DNA of 20,740 bases from a virus (IMGVR_UViG_3300050027_000156:1-20740), one strand, 5' to 3'. Shown: positions 6,363-15,303, counted from the first letter of the stretch. The notes: generated from the letters alone by a model not told the origin. Made by a program: numbers and translations.

Positions 6363-6494
6363 ATGCCAAACATACTCGTCGAACTCCAGCGGACACTTGG
6401 CGGGCAACAATCGCAACAACCGCAACTGCAGGAGTTGAATCAGATGCAAGAATATTTGAATATCGGGAAGGCAGCATCGAAGGGAGCACAGTAG
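6363..6494 (+). CDS. Small Gln-rich protein, 43 residues
   Basis: The frame is open further upstream, but the likely start is the ATG at 6363, served by GGAAGGA (6345-6351). An upstream start at 6270 would place the terminator hairpin inside the coding sequence. The protein (MPNILVELQRTLGG...) is helix-prone and Gln-rich at about 13-30, and it ends KAASKGAQ. Its TAG ends 2 bases before the adaptor ATG, implying coupling. No family is recognised. It could be a minor head-tail junction factor by position. Confidence 0.6.
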   Translation: MPNILVELQRTLGGQQSQQPQLQELNQMQEYLNIGKAASKGAQ

Positions 6495-6496
6495 AT

Positions 6497-7780
6497 ATGG
6501 CACAATGGTCACTCGTTGGGGATGCGCTCATGGCCCTGCGCGAGCAGGCAGCAGATCCCCCCAGCTTCCTGCCTGCGCCTACCAGTGTTATCGTCACTCC
6601 CGTCCCGACCGGTGCGCTCAGTATTTGGTTCACGGTCACGCAGCTCACTCCCTGGGGCGAGTCTCCCGCGTCCATTGAGGTCGCGGTCACCACCGGCACA
6701 ATCGGCTCGACCTTCACCGTCACCGGCAATTGCTCATTTGCCGCGACTGCCATCCGGGTCTACTTCACTCTGGGCGCATCGGGCGGCGAGGATCGCTACT
6801 ATCAGTACACGGTTCCTGCCGGCGGCATCGGCGCGTTCTCGATTCCCTTCACGCTATCGACTGTTGGCATCGCTCAGGGATTCGCTCCGGTCAGGTCCTC
6901 GGCCTGGCTGCCGGACACGGACGGAACGGCGCTGAGCGCGGCGGCCCTTTATAGGTGGATCAACGAAGGGCTGGATGTTATTACTGGCATGACCGAGGGA
7001 ATTCGAGACATCACCGGCATTCCATCTACGGCTGGTCAGGCACAGTATCAACTGATTTCCAATTGGCGCAAGCTTGACTCCCGCTGGTACGATGGTTGGC
7101 CTGTTACGGCTGGTTCCAAGAACGACATTTTCCGCCACAGCAATGTTGTGGGAATCTCAGGAACAGGAGTACTCAACCAGGACTCGGTGATCCAACAGGT
7201 CGAGTTCTACCCGCAGTCGAGCAGGACTTCGGGGAACGGCGTTCTTTCTGCTCCTTTGTCGGCAACGGCTACATCGATTCCGTACACCCCTGGTTCTTCT
7301 GGTTGGGTGTTGGGATTTGGGCTGGCTCTTCTTGGTCCTTATCCGACTGATCCGTCTGCTTGCGAATTGGCCTACTATTCGGGCAATGTTTCCAACTCTC
7401 TTGCGCCTGTTACTCGCGGTATGGGTGGAACATTTGCGACTGCGTGGCCTGCGGGCACTCCTGTCTTTGAATGCAATCTCTATTTGACCGGTTTGCGCTA
7501 TCCGACTCACTACACTCGGGGTCAGGCAACGAATCAACTCGGGTTGCCTCCTGCGTGGATCGATGCGCTAAAGGATTATCTGTCGTCGCGATTCAAAGGA
7601 GCTGAGCAGAATGTTGAGGAGCAGCAGGCTTTGTTGAAACAACTGGCGGAGAAATGCAACGGGATCAAGGGGAATCGACAGGTCATGGCACGGCGCAGGA
7701 TTCAGGCGGGAGGAGAGGGAAACGTAGAAATTGCAGGCGGCGGCGTTGGGGGATTTTTCGGCGGTGTCATAATTCCTTGA
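6497..7780 (+). CDS. Putative head-tail adaptor with N-terminal Ig/FnIII-like domain
   Basis: This 427-residue protein probably sits between portal and nozzle. Residues 1-20 form a helix (WSLVGDALMALREQA). Residues about 25-120 read as a beta-sandwich of FnIII/Ig type (FTVTQLTPWGESPAS, ATAIRVYFTLG). Helices follow at about 137-165 (AALYRWINEGLDVITGM). A beta region spans about 190-340 (NSLAPVTRGMGGT near its end). The C-terminal helical part at 349-395 (LPPAWIDALKDYLSSRFKGA, then EEQQALLKQLAEKC) is like the C-terminal helices of podoviral adaptors. The tail is Gly-rich. AGGGAG (6481-6486) precedes the ATG by 10 bases. Adaptor identity is inferred from this helical pattern and from its place before the nozzle gene. 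Confidence 0.62.
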   Translation: MAQWSLVGDALMALREQAADPPSFLPAPTSVIVTPVPTGALSIWFTVTQLTPWGESPASIEVAVTTGTIGSTFTVTGNCSFAATAIRVYFTLGASGGEDRYYQYTVPAGGIGAFSIPFTLSTVGIAQGFAPVRSSAWLPDTDGTALSAAALYRWINEGLDVITGMTEGIRDITGIPSTAGQAQYQLISNWRKLDSRWYDGWPVTAGSKNDIFRHSNVVGISGTGVLNQDSVIQQVEFYPQSSRTSGNGVLSAPLSATATSIPYTPGSSGWVLGFGLALLGPYPTDPSACELAYYSGNVSNSLAPVTRGMGGTFATAWPAGTPVFECNLYLTGLRYPTHYTRGQATNQLGLPPAWIDALKDYLSSRFKGAEQNVEEQQALLKQLAEKCNGIKGNRQVMARRRIQAGGEGNVEIAGGGVGGFFGGVIIP

Positions 7781-7831
7781 AAATAAAGGACTTACAGCCA
7801 ATAGTTGAAGTGGAATCTAGGGGGAATGCTG

Positions 7832-10087
7832 GTGGCCGCAAAGATTATTTCGCAACGCAAATGGGCCAAACTCGTGGCCGCCACCGGCGCCCTCTCTCAG
7901 CCGCCTGGCGCATTGACTCGCCTTTCCAATCTCTTCTTTACGCAGCGCGGATCTCTTCAAATTGCGGATGGCTCTGTCAAGATTGCCACCATCCCTCCGC
8001 CCTACACTTTGATCGAGGCCCTCGCCCCCTTCTCGAATCTCGTGCCCGGTCAATTTCCTTACTACTCTGCCCTGGCTCTCAATCCGGCTGCCCGACTTGC
8101 CGATGTCACCGGATTGCAGGTGACAGGAATCGTTGCCGGGAGCGGCAATCCTCCTGCTTATTACTCCTTCGGTATTGTGGCTACTCTTGCCGGTGGTCAC
8201 AGCGACATCTCGCCTACTTTCATTCAGTTTCATTCTGTCGTAAATTTCAGCTCGATTTCCTTCTCATGGAACGCAGTTCCGGGCGCGACAGGCTATCAAA
8301 TCTATGTGGTCAATGCGATTCCTCCTTTCAATACCGGATCGCTGATTGCAACGGTAGGCGCAGTGACCAGTACGACGATTTCAGGAGCTTTCCCCGGATC
8401 TCCAATCCAGATGCCGTTTGGCAACACGTCTTATCTTCTCCAACTTTTCAACGGAGCGGTCGCTAGCGGCGTCCTGACCTTCACGGCCGTTACCGCTGGG
8501 ATATTTCCCGCGTCCATTCCCTCGCCTGTCTCGCTCGCACCGGGTGGCCCTCAATTCAATCCCACCACCACTTTGCCCGGCTTCTCCCCCTACGGTGGCG
8601 TTTCCGGCATTGCCTGCCCCATTCCCGAGGTCATTCAGTTCGCCGGCAAGGCTATTCTGATCCTTGGCAACGGTTATGCGCCACAAGCTTACGACCCCTC
8701 GCTTGGCTCCTCGGCCGCCGTAACTCCTCTCGTCAACACTTTTACCGCAGCCTATCCAACATGGCAAGCTTCTGTCGATTGGATCACCGGCGCTCAGTTG
8801 TCGGCCTTATACGGCTCGACGAACTATTTGTTCACGGCCACTCAAGGCGGTGTATCGGGCTCAGGTTCAACTCCGTTTACCGGTTCTCCTCCCGCATCTG
8901 GCACACCCGTTTCTGATGGTTCCGTAATCTGGACCTCGCAAGGTCCCATCGCCGCGTCCATTGCTCCGATTGGCGCCGCGCACGCTGTTGCTTACGCAGG
9001 TTCGCTCTGGCTGGCGAATACCTCTCCCGTCACCACAGACATTGACGGTCCATCCTGCCTGAAGATGTCCGACTCGAACAATCCGAACTCGTGGAATCCG
9101 GTCAACACCGCTTTCATCGGCCGGCAGGATGGGACGCAAATTACCGGTCTTTGCTCATTTACCATTGCCGCCCTTGGAATCTCTCCGACTGGCTCCCTCT
9201 GCGTGTTCAAGGAGTTCACTACGTATCAGGTCATCGGAGTCTTCGGGTCAACCTCATTCGATATCCAGCCGGCGCAGACCAACCTTGGCTGCCTGGCCGC
9301 GCGCTCGATTCAGTTTCTGCCTGGGTTCGGCGTTGTGCGATTCACTCATCTTGGGTTTGCGGTGTTCGATGGGATCAATGACCGGCTTATCGATGAAGAC
9401 ATTCGGCCATATCTGTTTGGCGGGGTGGACTCCGAGGCCGATCTGACTCCGGTCGACTCCTCTTTTCTCTATCGGTCAGTTTCCGCGCAAACCACCAATC
9501 CCCCCATGTACTTATGCGCGATGCCTCTGACCGGTCAATCCGGAGCGATGACCCGGCTGTTTTGCTTCGACCTGGTGATGAAATCGTGGATCGTTCTCGA
9601 CCTTCCCTGGGCGATCGACTCCATGTCCGCGATGGCGGTCGGCGAGGGCTACCCGCTGGTTCTTGCTGGAAAAGCGGACGGCACCATCCAGAGACTGCAG
9701 GCAGGAGATCTCAACTGGGACCAGGGAGACGAGGGACAAGCAGCAGTGCAGTGGTCGTTCCGGTCGCCGGATGTGTTCGGCGAGGGGTCCTCGCAACGCA
9801 TTTTCTACGAGACGGCCACGATCCGCGGCTACGGTAACCCAGCGATGGTTAGTTCGATCGTTGCTCGACTTTGGCTCGATGGCCAAATGCTCGGCACGAT
9901 GCAGGGGATCGATATTGTGCCGCAGGGCGGGTCTAATTTGTTTGAGGCAAGAGTTACGCTTTTCAGAAGCGGTTACAGAGCGCATCTCGATATTTCCGGC
10001 AACAACGGCGGCGCCGGCGGGGTGATCGATGCAATCGATTGGGCGGTCGTGCCGAAGTCTTCTTTGGCCCGGAGAATCATTGGATGA
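7832..10087 (+). CDS. Tail nozzle protein, P22 gp10-like beta-propeller
   Basis: The product is about 751 residues. The start is uncertain: TTG 7805, ATG 7826 and GTG 7832 are in frame. AGGGGG (7819-7824) is best spaced (7 bases) for GTG. The core at about 385-600 shows the repeating blades of podoviral nozzle/stabilisation proteins: AYAGSLWLANTSPVTTD, MSDSNNPNSWNP, GLCSFTIAALG then SLCVFKEFTTYQVIGVFG, and GVVRFTHLGFAVFDG. Two insertions stand out: an FnIII-like domain at about 108-195 (SISFSWNAVPGATGYQIYVV) and a surface module at about 310-370 (NYLFTATQGGVSG...SDGSVIWTSQG) of a kind common in tail proteins. It would close the short tail below the adaptor. Confidence 0.75.
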   Translation: MAAKIISQRKWAKLVAATGALSQPPGALTRLSNLFFTQRGSLQIADGSVKIATIPPPYTLIEALAPFSNLVPGQFPYYSALALNPAARLADVTGLQVTGIVAGSGNPPAYYSFGIVATLAGGHSDISPTFIQFHSVVNFSSISFSWNAVPGATGYQIYVVNAIPPFNTGSLIATVGAVTSTTISGAFPGSPIQMPFGNTSYLLQLFNGAVASGVLTFTAVTAGIFPASIPSPVSLAPGGPQFNPTTTLPGFSPYGGVSGIACPIPEVIQFAGKAILILGNGYAPQAYDPSLGSSAAVTPLVNTFTAAYPTWQASVDWITGAQLSALYGSTNYLFTATQGGVSGSGSTPFTGSPPASGTPVSDGSVIWTSQGPIAASIAPIGAAHAVAYAGSLWLANTSPVTTDIDGPSCLKMSDSNNPNSWNPVNTAFIGRQDGTQITGLCSFTIAALGISPTGSLCVFKEFTTYQVIGVFGSTSFDIQPAQTNLGCLAARSIQFLPGFGVVRFTHLGFAVFDGINDRLIDEDIRPYLFGGVDSEADLTPVDSSFLYRSVSAQTTNPPMYLCAMPLTGQSGAMTRLFCFDLVMKSWIVLDLPWAIDSMSAMAVGEGYPLVLAGKADGTIQRLQAGDLNWDQGDEGQAAVQWSFRSPDVFGEGSSQRIFYETATIRGYGNPAMVSSIVARLWLDGQMLGTMQGIDIVPQGGSNLFEARVTLFRSGYRAHLDISGNNGGAGGVIDAIDWAVVPKSSLARRIIG

Positions 10088-10527
10088 CTTCCAGCATCCA
10101 GGTCCGCAATCTTCGAGAAGGTGAAGAGCCCACTCTCCCCCCGGATTTACGCGATCATGGGATGCCGTATTTGGTTGAGCAATGGGTTTGGGTGGTTGAG
10201 CCAACCAGTCCCCTTGGCCCTTTCGCGCCTCCCGCCCCCTTCGCCATCATCGTTACCGCCTTCTGTCACGGATGGTTACTGTTATTCCGCATTCTCGCCC
10301 TTTCCCCCCTTCCATCCGGTATCCCGCTAAACTGGTTCCTAGAAGCCCTCCCCCAGGTCTTCGCTGAGGCGCACGAACGCGGGTGTGTCGGATTTCTGAC
10401 CCTGCTGGCTGACGACCGGCCGGCAGAGGTCAAGATGGCCCGGATTATTCTGCGCATGGCCAAGGGTGGGATTATGCCATTTCAAGGGTCGATAGGCGCT
10501 GGAATGCTGACCGGATCGGTGAACTGA
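10084..10527 (+). CDS. Tail-module protein of 147 residues, weakly GNAT-like
   Basis: The ATG at 10084 overlaps the nozzle stop (ATGA), which favours it over the in-frame TTG at 10039. The protein has an aromatic N-terminal part (YLVEQWVWVVEP, about 29-40), a Pro-rich segment, strand-like AIIVTAFCHGWLLLFRILAL, and helices LNWFLEALPQVFAEAHERGC and AEVKMARIILRMAKGG. Small acetyltransferase-fold proteins are frequent beside nozzle and ejection genes in podoviruses, and the HGW...R strand with EAHERGC recalls them. The canonical acetyl-CoA loop (R/Q-x-x-G-x-G/A) is not visible, so an enzymatic role is doubtful. It may be a virion or assembly protein. Confidence 0.48.
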   Translation: MTSSIQVRNLREGEEPTLPPDLRDHGMPYLVEQWVWVVEPTSPLGPFAPPAPFAIIVTAFCHGWLLLFRILALSPLPSGIPLNWFLEALPQVFAEAHERGCVGFLTLLADDRPAEVKMARIILRMAKGGIMPFQGSIGAGMLTGSVN

Positions 10528-10541
10528 GAGGGGTTTCAATT

Positions 10542-11099
10542 ATGCCGTGGATTGTCCCATACATCCCGCTGATTGCAGCCGGAGCAGGATTGGCTGGAGC
10601 CGGCGTTGGCGCTTACGACGCCAACAACTCCTCGATCGATCAGCAGGCTGCTCAGAAGGCCAATGCCGACGCTTTGCTCAAGCAACAGCAAGCAGCAGCT
10701 AATCAGGCCAATCTGACCAAGCAGGAAGCGGTTCTCGCACAGCAAGGTCAGGCTCAGCAACAGACCGGCGGCTCATTGACCGATTCCGGCACGACCGCGC
10801 TGAATGATCTGCTGGCCGGTTATCCGGGGTATCAGTCGGGATCGGCTGGAGGGAGCGAATCGAGTACGAGTACCGGCACAGGAATTGAGCCAAGCGGAAT
10901 CTCGGGCGGAACCACTACAACCGTGGTAGGTGGCGCCGCTCCGCCGGATATTACCGCGATTCTGATGGCCCTGCGGAATGGCGGTGGAGCCGGTGGCGGA
11001 TTCGGTTCCGGCGCATCTTCAATCTCTGGCGGCAACTGGCAATCTCCACCCACTCCGCCCCAGGGCCAGTTCGAGTTGTCCAATCCGATTTTGGGCTAG
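10542..11099 (+). CDS. Putative internal virion (ejection) protein, 185 residues
   Basis: GAGAGGGG (10526-10533) precedes the ATG. Residues 1-25 (MPWIVPYIPLIAAGAGLAGA) form a hydrophobic, Gly-rich segment without the basic n-region of a signal peptide, so membrane insertion after ejection is plausible. Residues about 28-75 are a Gln/Ala-rich helix (QQAAQKANADALLKQQQ). The rest (about 75-185) is Gly/Ser/Thr-rich and probably disordered. This composition is usual for small P22-type ejection proteins that follow the tail genes. Its location at the head of a run of four such proteins supports the call. Confidence 0.55.
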   Translation: MPWIVPYIPLIAAGAGLAGAGVGAYDANNSSIDQQAAQKANADALLKQQQAAANQANLTKQEAVLAQQGQAQQQTGGSLTDSGTTALNDLLAGYPGYQSGSAGGSESSTSTGTGIEPSGISGGTTTTVVGGAAPPDITAILMALRNGGGAGGGFGSGASSISGGNWQSPPTPPQGQFELSNPILG

Positions 11100-11127
11100 G
11101 CAGTAGAAGCAAGAAGGAGTCATCAAA

Positions 11128-11808
11128 ATGCCGCAACTCGTGAGTACACTCACTTCGCTGGCTCAATCCCCCGCAACTACAGGAGCGATCGATCTCGCTC
11201 AAATGGGTTCCACTGGCTACAATCTCTACAACCAGTACAAGAACCAACAGTACCAGAACCTGCTTCGATCTTACGCGCAGGATCCGGCGAAGATGAACGC
11301 CTACGCTGCGCAATTCACTCAGCCGCTGAATGCCGGTCTGACTACTGGAGTCGCCAATCAGGCTCAAGCCTACCTGGCTCAGCGTGGCCTCAGTGATTCA
11401 CCGCAAATCTCCGAGCAGGTTGAATCCCAGGCTATCGCTCCTTACATTCAGCAGAACCAGCAGGCAGGGTATAACGATGCTTTGCAGGCCCTTAATCTAG
11501 GTGGCGGCGCGATCAATCCGGCTCTCCAGCAACAGAATTCGCTCTCAGCGTTGGCCAAGGCGTTTTCGCAGATGGGCGGAGCAGGTGGGGGATCGGGATC
11601 GAATCCCAACCAGCTTCAGTTACTTCAGAACTATCTCAACTTGATGCAGCCCGGCACGCCATCGGTCATTCCCGATCCTTATGCTGGAATAGGTTCTGAG
11701 CCAGCGCCGATCGATACGTCTTCGTGGGGCGGTGGGACGATGCCCGATCTGAGCAGTTTCTATCAGCCGGATTATTCGGTGGCCGGGGCTGGATCGGAAG
11801 CGGACTAA
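11128..11808 (+). CDS. Putative internal virion protein, 226 residues
   Basis: AAGAAGGAG (11111-11119) lies 8 bases before the ATG. Residues about 1-140 are helical and rich in Gln, Ala and Tyr (QMGSTGYNLYNQYKNQQYQN, EQVESQAIAPYIQQNQQAGY). A Gly-rich hinge follows (about 150-165), then a helix and a Pro/Gly/Ser-rich C-terminus ending GSEAD. There is no signal peptide or enzyme motif. The motif AYLAQRGLSDSPQISEQV resembles phage virion proteins injected with DNA. The next gene starts about 13 bases downstream, which suggests a single expression unit. Confidence 0.55.
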   Translation: MPQLVSTLTSLAQSPATTGAIDLAQMGSTGYNLYNQYKNQQYQNLLRSYAQDPAKMNAYAAQFTQPLNAGLTTGVANQAQAYLAQRGLSDSPQISEQVESQAIAPYIQQNQQAGYNDALQALNLGGGAINPALQQQNSLSALAKAFSQMGGAGGGSGSNPNQLQLLQNYLNLMQPGTPSVIPDPYAGIGSEPAPIDTSSWGGGTMPDLSSFYQPDYSVAGAGSEAD

Positions 11809-11823
11809 GGAGGACCGAACTTG

Positions 11824-13344
11824 ATGAGTTTCTGGAACGCACTCTCCGTCCTCGCACCCGTGGCCCCGGCCATCTCCGATGCCCGCGACATCCGCACCCA
11901 GCGCGAGCAGGAAGAAGCACAGTTTGGTCAGGAAACAGAGCTAAGGAAAGCTCAACTGACCGCGCAGCAGTTTGCAGCCCAAGCGGAGCAGCAACGTATT
12001 CGCGCAGGTAATCAGCCTGTTCCCCGCGGAGATCCGTATTGGGATGGCACTAAGATGGTGCAACCTGTGCTCGATCCTGAAAAAGGACTCACACTCGCAG
12101 ACGCGCCGTGGGCCGAAACGCCGCAAGCGAAGGTCAAGAAATTTGCGGATGAGTATCAGCAGGTGTACGGGAAGCCTATGCCCGACGATGTTAATCGTCA
12201 GGTTATTTCCCAAGTTTATGGCCTACCATTGCCCAAGACTACATTTAAACAATACGAAGGCGTCGCTGGGCAACCGCAAAAAGATCCTTCCAATGGGCAT
12301 TACTACGTCAATGGAACGGATGAAAACGGGAATCATGCACGACAGGATATGGGAATCAATCCTCCGGCCTCTACCACCGAACTAAGCGCTGAGGAAGCTG
12401 ACCAGTTGAATAAGCTCTACAAAGCCGATCCCAAGGCTCCGTATTTCAAAGAAGGCATGAGCAGAGCTGACGCTAATATGCTTAGAAGCTCAATTCAGCA
12501 AACAGAGTCAGAAGCTAATGCAACAAAAAGAATGGATATGGAAGGCCGGAGGTTGGAAGCCGTGTTGCGGAATTCTCCTAACGGCCCTACGCAGGGGGAC
12601 CCACGCCAAGTCGGAAACAGTTACCTTGCGACACTTCCAGCGACAGAGCGCTCGTTAGTGCAAGGTGTTGGAACTGGCCAAATCGGAGTCGATCGACTCA
12701 GTTATATTTTGGCTCGCAATCCGCGCCTTCTTTCCGAGGTGCATCAGGCGTACCCCGATTTTGATTCTTCCAAAGTTCAAAGCTATGTCGCGCAGTATCA
12801 CAATTTCACCAGTGGCAAAGCCTCGGAGCAATTGAAAGCTGGCGCGAATGCTCTTCAACACCTTTACCAAATGAAGGCCATCAACGACGCGCATCCGGTA
12901 GAAGTACACAACGCAGCATCTGCGGCTTACAAACAGTATCAAGCTATCTTGAACGTTGTCACAGGGGAACTATCGAAATTTTATGGAACACCCCAGACTA
13001 ATGTGAACCGAGAGCAACTGCGCGCCCCTCTGGATGGCTGGGTCAATCGCGATTCTGGCATTTTAGGACAAGCCAACGCGATGGGAGTCGCGTTCAATGA
13101 TTTGCAGAATCAGTGGACTCAAGCCAAGCCCAGCTCGTCTTATGAAGCCTCGATGCCGGGGCTGAACCCTTCGGCTTTGGCCGCATTTAAGGAACTGTCC
13201 CCAGATCAATACCAAGAATTTGCAGGAGGAATGAGCGCGTCTACAAACCAAGCGCCCGCTGCCGCACCGCCGCCCTCCACCACTAACCCTGTGGACCAAT
13301 TTCTTATGAGCGTACCTGGAGGGAACAATGCCGCCTCAAGATAG
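11824..13344 (+). CDS. Putative DNA-ejection/internal virion protein, 506 residues
   Basis: AAGGAGG (11807-11813) serves either TTG 11821 (7-base spacing) or ATG 11824 (10 bases). ATG is preferred. Residues 1-30 hold a hydrophobic stretch (ALSVLAPVAPAISDA), then a Glu/Gln/Arg-rich helix to about 60. The clearest family signal is at about 310-347: YPDFDSSKVQSYVAQYHNFT followed by SGKASEQLKAGANALQHL, a pattern I associate with large phage ejection or structural proteins (YP.FD...F....F..GK....N....HL). The C-terminal 40 residues are Ala/Pro-rich. Its end overlaps the next gene by 17 bases. Confidence 0.66.
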   Translation: MSFWNALSVLAPVAPAISDARDIRTQREQEEAQFGQETELRKAQLTAQQFAAQAEQQRIRAGNQPVPRGDPYWDGTKMVQPVLDPEKGLTLADAPWAETPQAKVKKFADEYQQVYGKPMPDDVNRQVISQVYGLPLPKTTFKQYEGVAGQPQKDPSNGHYYVNGTDENGNHARQDMGINPPASTTELSAEEADQLNKLYKADPKAPYFKEGMSRADANMLRSSIQQTESEANATKRMDMEGRRLEAVLRNSPNGPTQGDPRQVGNSYLATLPATERSLVQGVGTGQIGVDRLSYILARNPRLLSEVHQAYPDFDSSKVQSYVAQYHNFTSGKASEQLKAGANALQHLYQMKAINDAHPVEVHNAASAAYKQYQAILNVVTGELSKFYGTPQTNVNREQLRAPLDGWVNRDSGILGQANAMGVAFNDLQNQWTQAKPSSSYEASMPGLNPSALAAFKELSPDQYQEFAGGMSASTNQAPAAAPPPSTTNPVDQFLMSVPGGNNAASR

Positions 13345-15211
13345 TGCCGCCCTTTGGAAATCGCTTAGTCCCGATCAACGCCAACAGGCGCTTGCTCGAA
13401 TGACACCTCAACAGAAAACGAATTTGGCTGGGATTCTGGGGTATCAAAGTGGGGGGAATGGATCCCCACCAACTTCCCAGGCTACACCAGCGCAGCCAAC
13501 AGGAGTTCTTCGTGCGCCTACCGATCGCGAGCGGTTTATGGATCCTAATTTCTATCCGGTGGGACTGAAAGGAGAGGGTACTGGCGAAAATCTGAAAAAC
13601 CTTGCTCAACGTGGAGGAGTAGGAATATTTCAACTCGCTGACGCCGCTATGAACCCACGCCAAACCGCCGCAGGGATGCTGTCTTCGGTTCTTCCTGATC
13701 CAGTGGTCCGTGGCATCAACCACGTGGTTGATTTTGAAAACAAAATTCCGGGAATGTCTTATTTGACGACTCACTTACCAGAGGGAGTCCCAAACCCACT
13801 TCAGCAAGCGTTCCAAGCGCTCATTACTTCTCGTGGACCGATGGAAATGGCCGGCAAAGCAGCCCCCCTGGCCGGTCAGGCTCTTGTTACGGCAGGGCTC
13901 GGTGAGGCTGCCCCAGCGATAGCTTCAGATACTGCGAATGCCGTGCGCGCTGCGGCGCCCTATGCCAGAGACGCTGCGACTTACATTCCGCGCAAGGCAG
14001 GTGCTGGTCTACGCATGGGAATGCAAGATCTTGGCGGAGCTGGTAAAGAGCCTGTGGCCAAAGTTATTCGTCAAGATGCCGCCGATACCGCCGAAGCTCA
14101 GAAAAAATATACCGACGCTCTTCGTGCTGTGCAAGAAAAGAACACGGCTGCTAAGTCTGACTACGTGAACAAGGAGTTCTCTGCGCGTCAATCTGAGGCT
14201 CAACAAGCTGCGATCAAGGCGCAAACACAGGTTGTTGAACGCGGCCAGCGAATTGTCTCTCAAAGATTAATGGAAAACGCGAAGACCACCTACAAGAATG
14301 TCAAGGAAGGATTGGCTCAACGCTGGAATAAGCTCCGTCAGATTCTTGGCGAAAGACCGATCAATTCGGAAAACGTTGCTAATGCAGTTGAGGAAGCCAA
14401 GGCCAAGTATTTGATGGGTGATCCTGAGAGTCTAACAATCTTCAACCAGCTCACCACGCAATTACAAAAACCGACAGAGTTCATTGATCCCGGCGTTCCG
14501 GGGCAACTTAAGCCCACGATGAAAGCTATGCCATGGCAGCAAGGGCGCATATTTTACACGTCCCTCGGCGACAAAATGTACGGCGGCGGACTGCCCGGTA
14601 ACGTATTCAAAGCACTCGAGCATGTTCAGAATGCGCTGGATAAAGAATTGAACGTTACTGCTCGCAATGCAGGCCCTACAGTTGGGAAATTTTATGGATT
14701 GACAAAATCTGATTGGGCACAGTTCAAAAAAGACTGGGACGACATGAGCAATGTCTCTTATTCCGATAGCGCAACGGGAGAGGCCGGATCGCCGCTGGCT
14801 CGACTTGTGCGCGCCGCCGATCCTCAAACTGCTGCACGTGCCCTAGCCAATGATCGAATCATGGGGCAATTGGCTCGTTATCGGGCGCAGGGAATGAACT
14901 TAGACTTAGTTAAAAATTTTCGCGCTCTCAACACACGGCTGGATGGCCTCGACAAAGTAACTTTGGCTAAGCACCCGTCCAAGCCTAGCTATGAGCCAGC
15001 GCCCACTCTGCCTGAAATTACCGCGTCAAAGTCTCCGGCGCAAATCCGTTACGAGAAACTAGAAAATTACTCCAGTCGCCCATGGCGTTGGTTTGACCTC
15101 GTACCGTTCAACCTTTTCGAGCGGACTCTGCTAAAGTCCAACGATATCCGCAAATGGGTAGCGAACCAGCCGCGGCGAGAAATTCCTGTTGAGAAGCAGA
15201 TCACCAAATGA
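13328..15211 (+). CDS. Large internal virion/ejection-type protein, 627 residues
   Basis: Translation probably restarts by coupling, because the ATG lies inside the previous gene (17-base overlap). GGAGGG (13319-13324) is close upstream. The N-terminus (about 8-33, LSPDQRQQALARMTPQQKTN) is helical, then Gly/Pro-rich to about 70. Residues about 178-240 are hydrophobic and Ala-rich (AAPLAGQALVTAGLGEAAPA), possibly membrane-active. Residues about 259-303 form a long charged coil (KKYTDALRAVQEKNTAAKSD). The C-terminus ends in basic/aromatic RPWRWFDLVPFNLFERTLL. The large helical build fits a channel or ejection protein such as the P22 gp16 or T7 core class, but no family motif is certain. The stop overlaps the fibre ATG (ATGA). 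Confidence 0.55.
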   Translation: MPPQDSAALWKSLSPDQRQQALARMTPQQKTNLAGILGYQSGGNGSPPTSQATPAQPTGVLRAPTDRERFMDPNFYPVGLKGEGTGENLKNLAQRGGVGIFQLADAAMNPRQTAAGMLSSVLPDPVVRGINHVVDFENKIPGMSYLTTHLPEGVPNPLQQAFQALITSRGPMEMAGKAAPLAGQALVTAGLGEAAPAIASDTANAVRAAAPYARDAATYIPRKAGAGLRMGMQDLGGAGKEPVAKVIRQDAADTAEAQKKYTDALRAVQEKNTAAKSDYVNKEFSARQSEAQQAAIKAQTQVVERGQRIVSQRLMENAKTTYKNVKEGLAQRWNKLRQILGERPINSENVANAVEEAKAKYLMGDPESLTIFNQLTTQLQKPTEFIDPGVPGQLKPTMKAMPWQQGRIFYTSLGDKMYGGGLPGNVFKALEHVQNALDKELNVTARNAGPTVGKFYGLTKSDWAQFKKDWDDMSNVSYSDSATGEAGSPLARLVRAADPQTAARALANDRIMGQLARYRAQGMNLDLVKNFRALNTRLDGLDKVTLAKHPSKPSYEPAPTLPEITASKSPAQIRYEKLENYSSRPWRWFDLVPFNLFERTLLKSNDIRKWVANQPRREIPVEKQITK

Positions 15212-15303
15212 ACCCACCGAATCATCTTCGCCGCAGGTTGCTTTCGATTCTCGCGCTTGCTGCTCTCCTGTTCCTGACCGCATGCCCGCTGCCGGCCCCG
15301 GCA
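15208..15303 (+). other. Predicted signal sequence of the tail fibre
   Basis: Residues 1-32 have the three-part layout of an exported protein: a basic n-region (HLRRR), an uninterrupted hydrophobic core (LLSILALAALLFLTA), and either a lipobox LTAC with Cys26 as the lipidated residue or an AxA-type site before Gln33. Phage tail fibres normally lack such a sequence, since they assemble in the cytoplasm. The start codon is supported by the ATGA junction, but the ribosome-binding site is weak. Confidence 0.65.

Noticed and set aside
7654-8466. 270-codon plus-strand frame overlapping the adaptor end and nozzle start
   Set aside because: It overlaps two supported genes in another frame, and its product is Arg/Ser/Cys-rich without domain signals.
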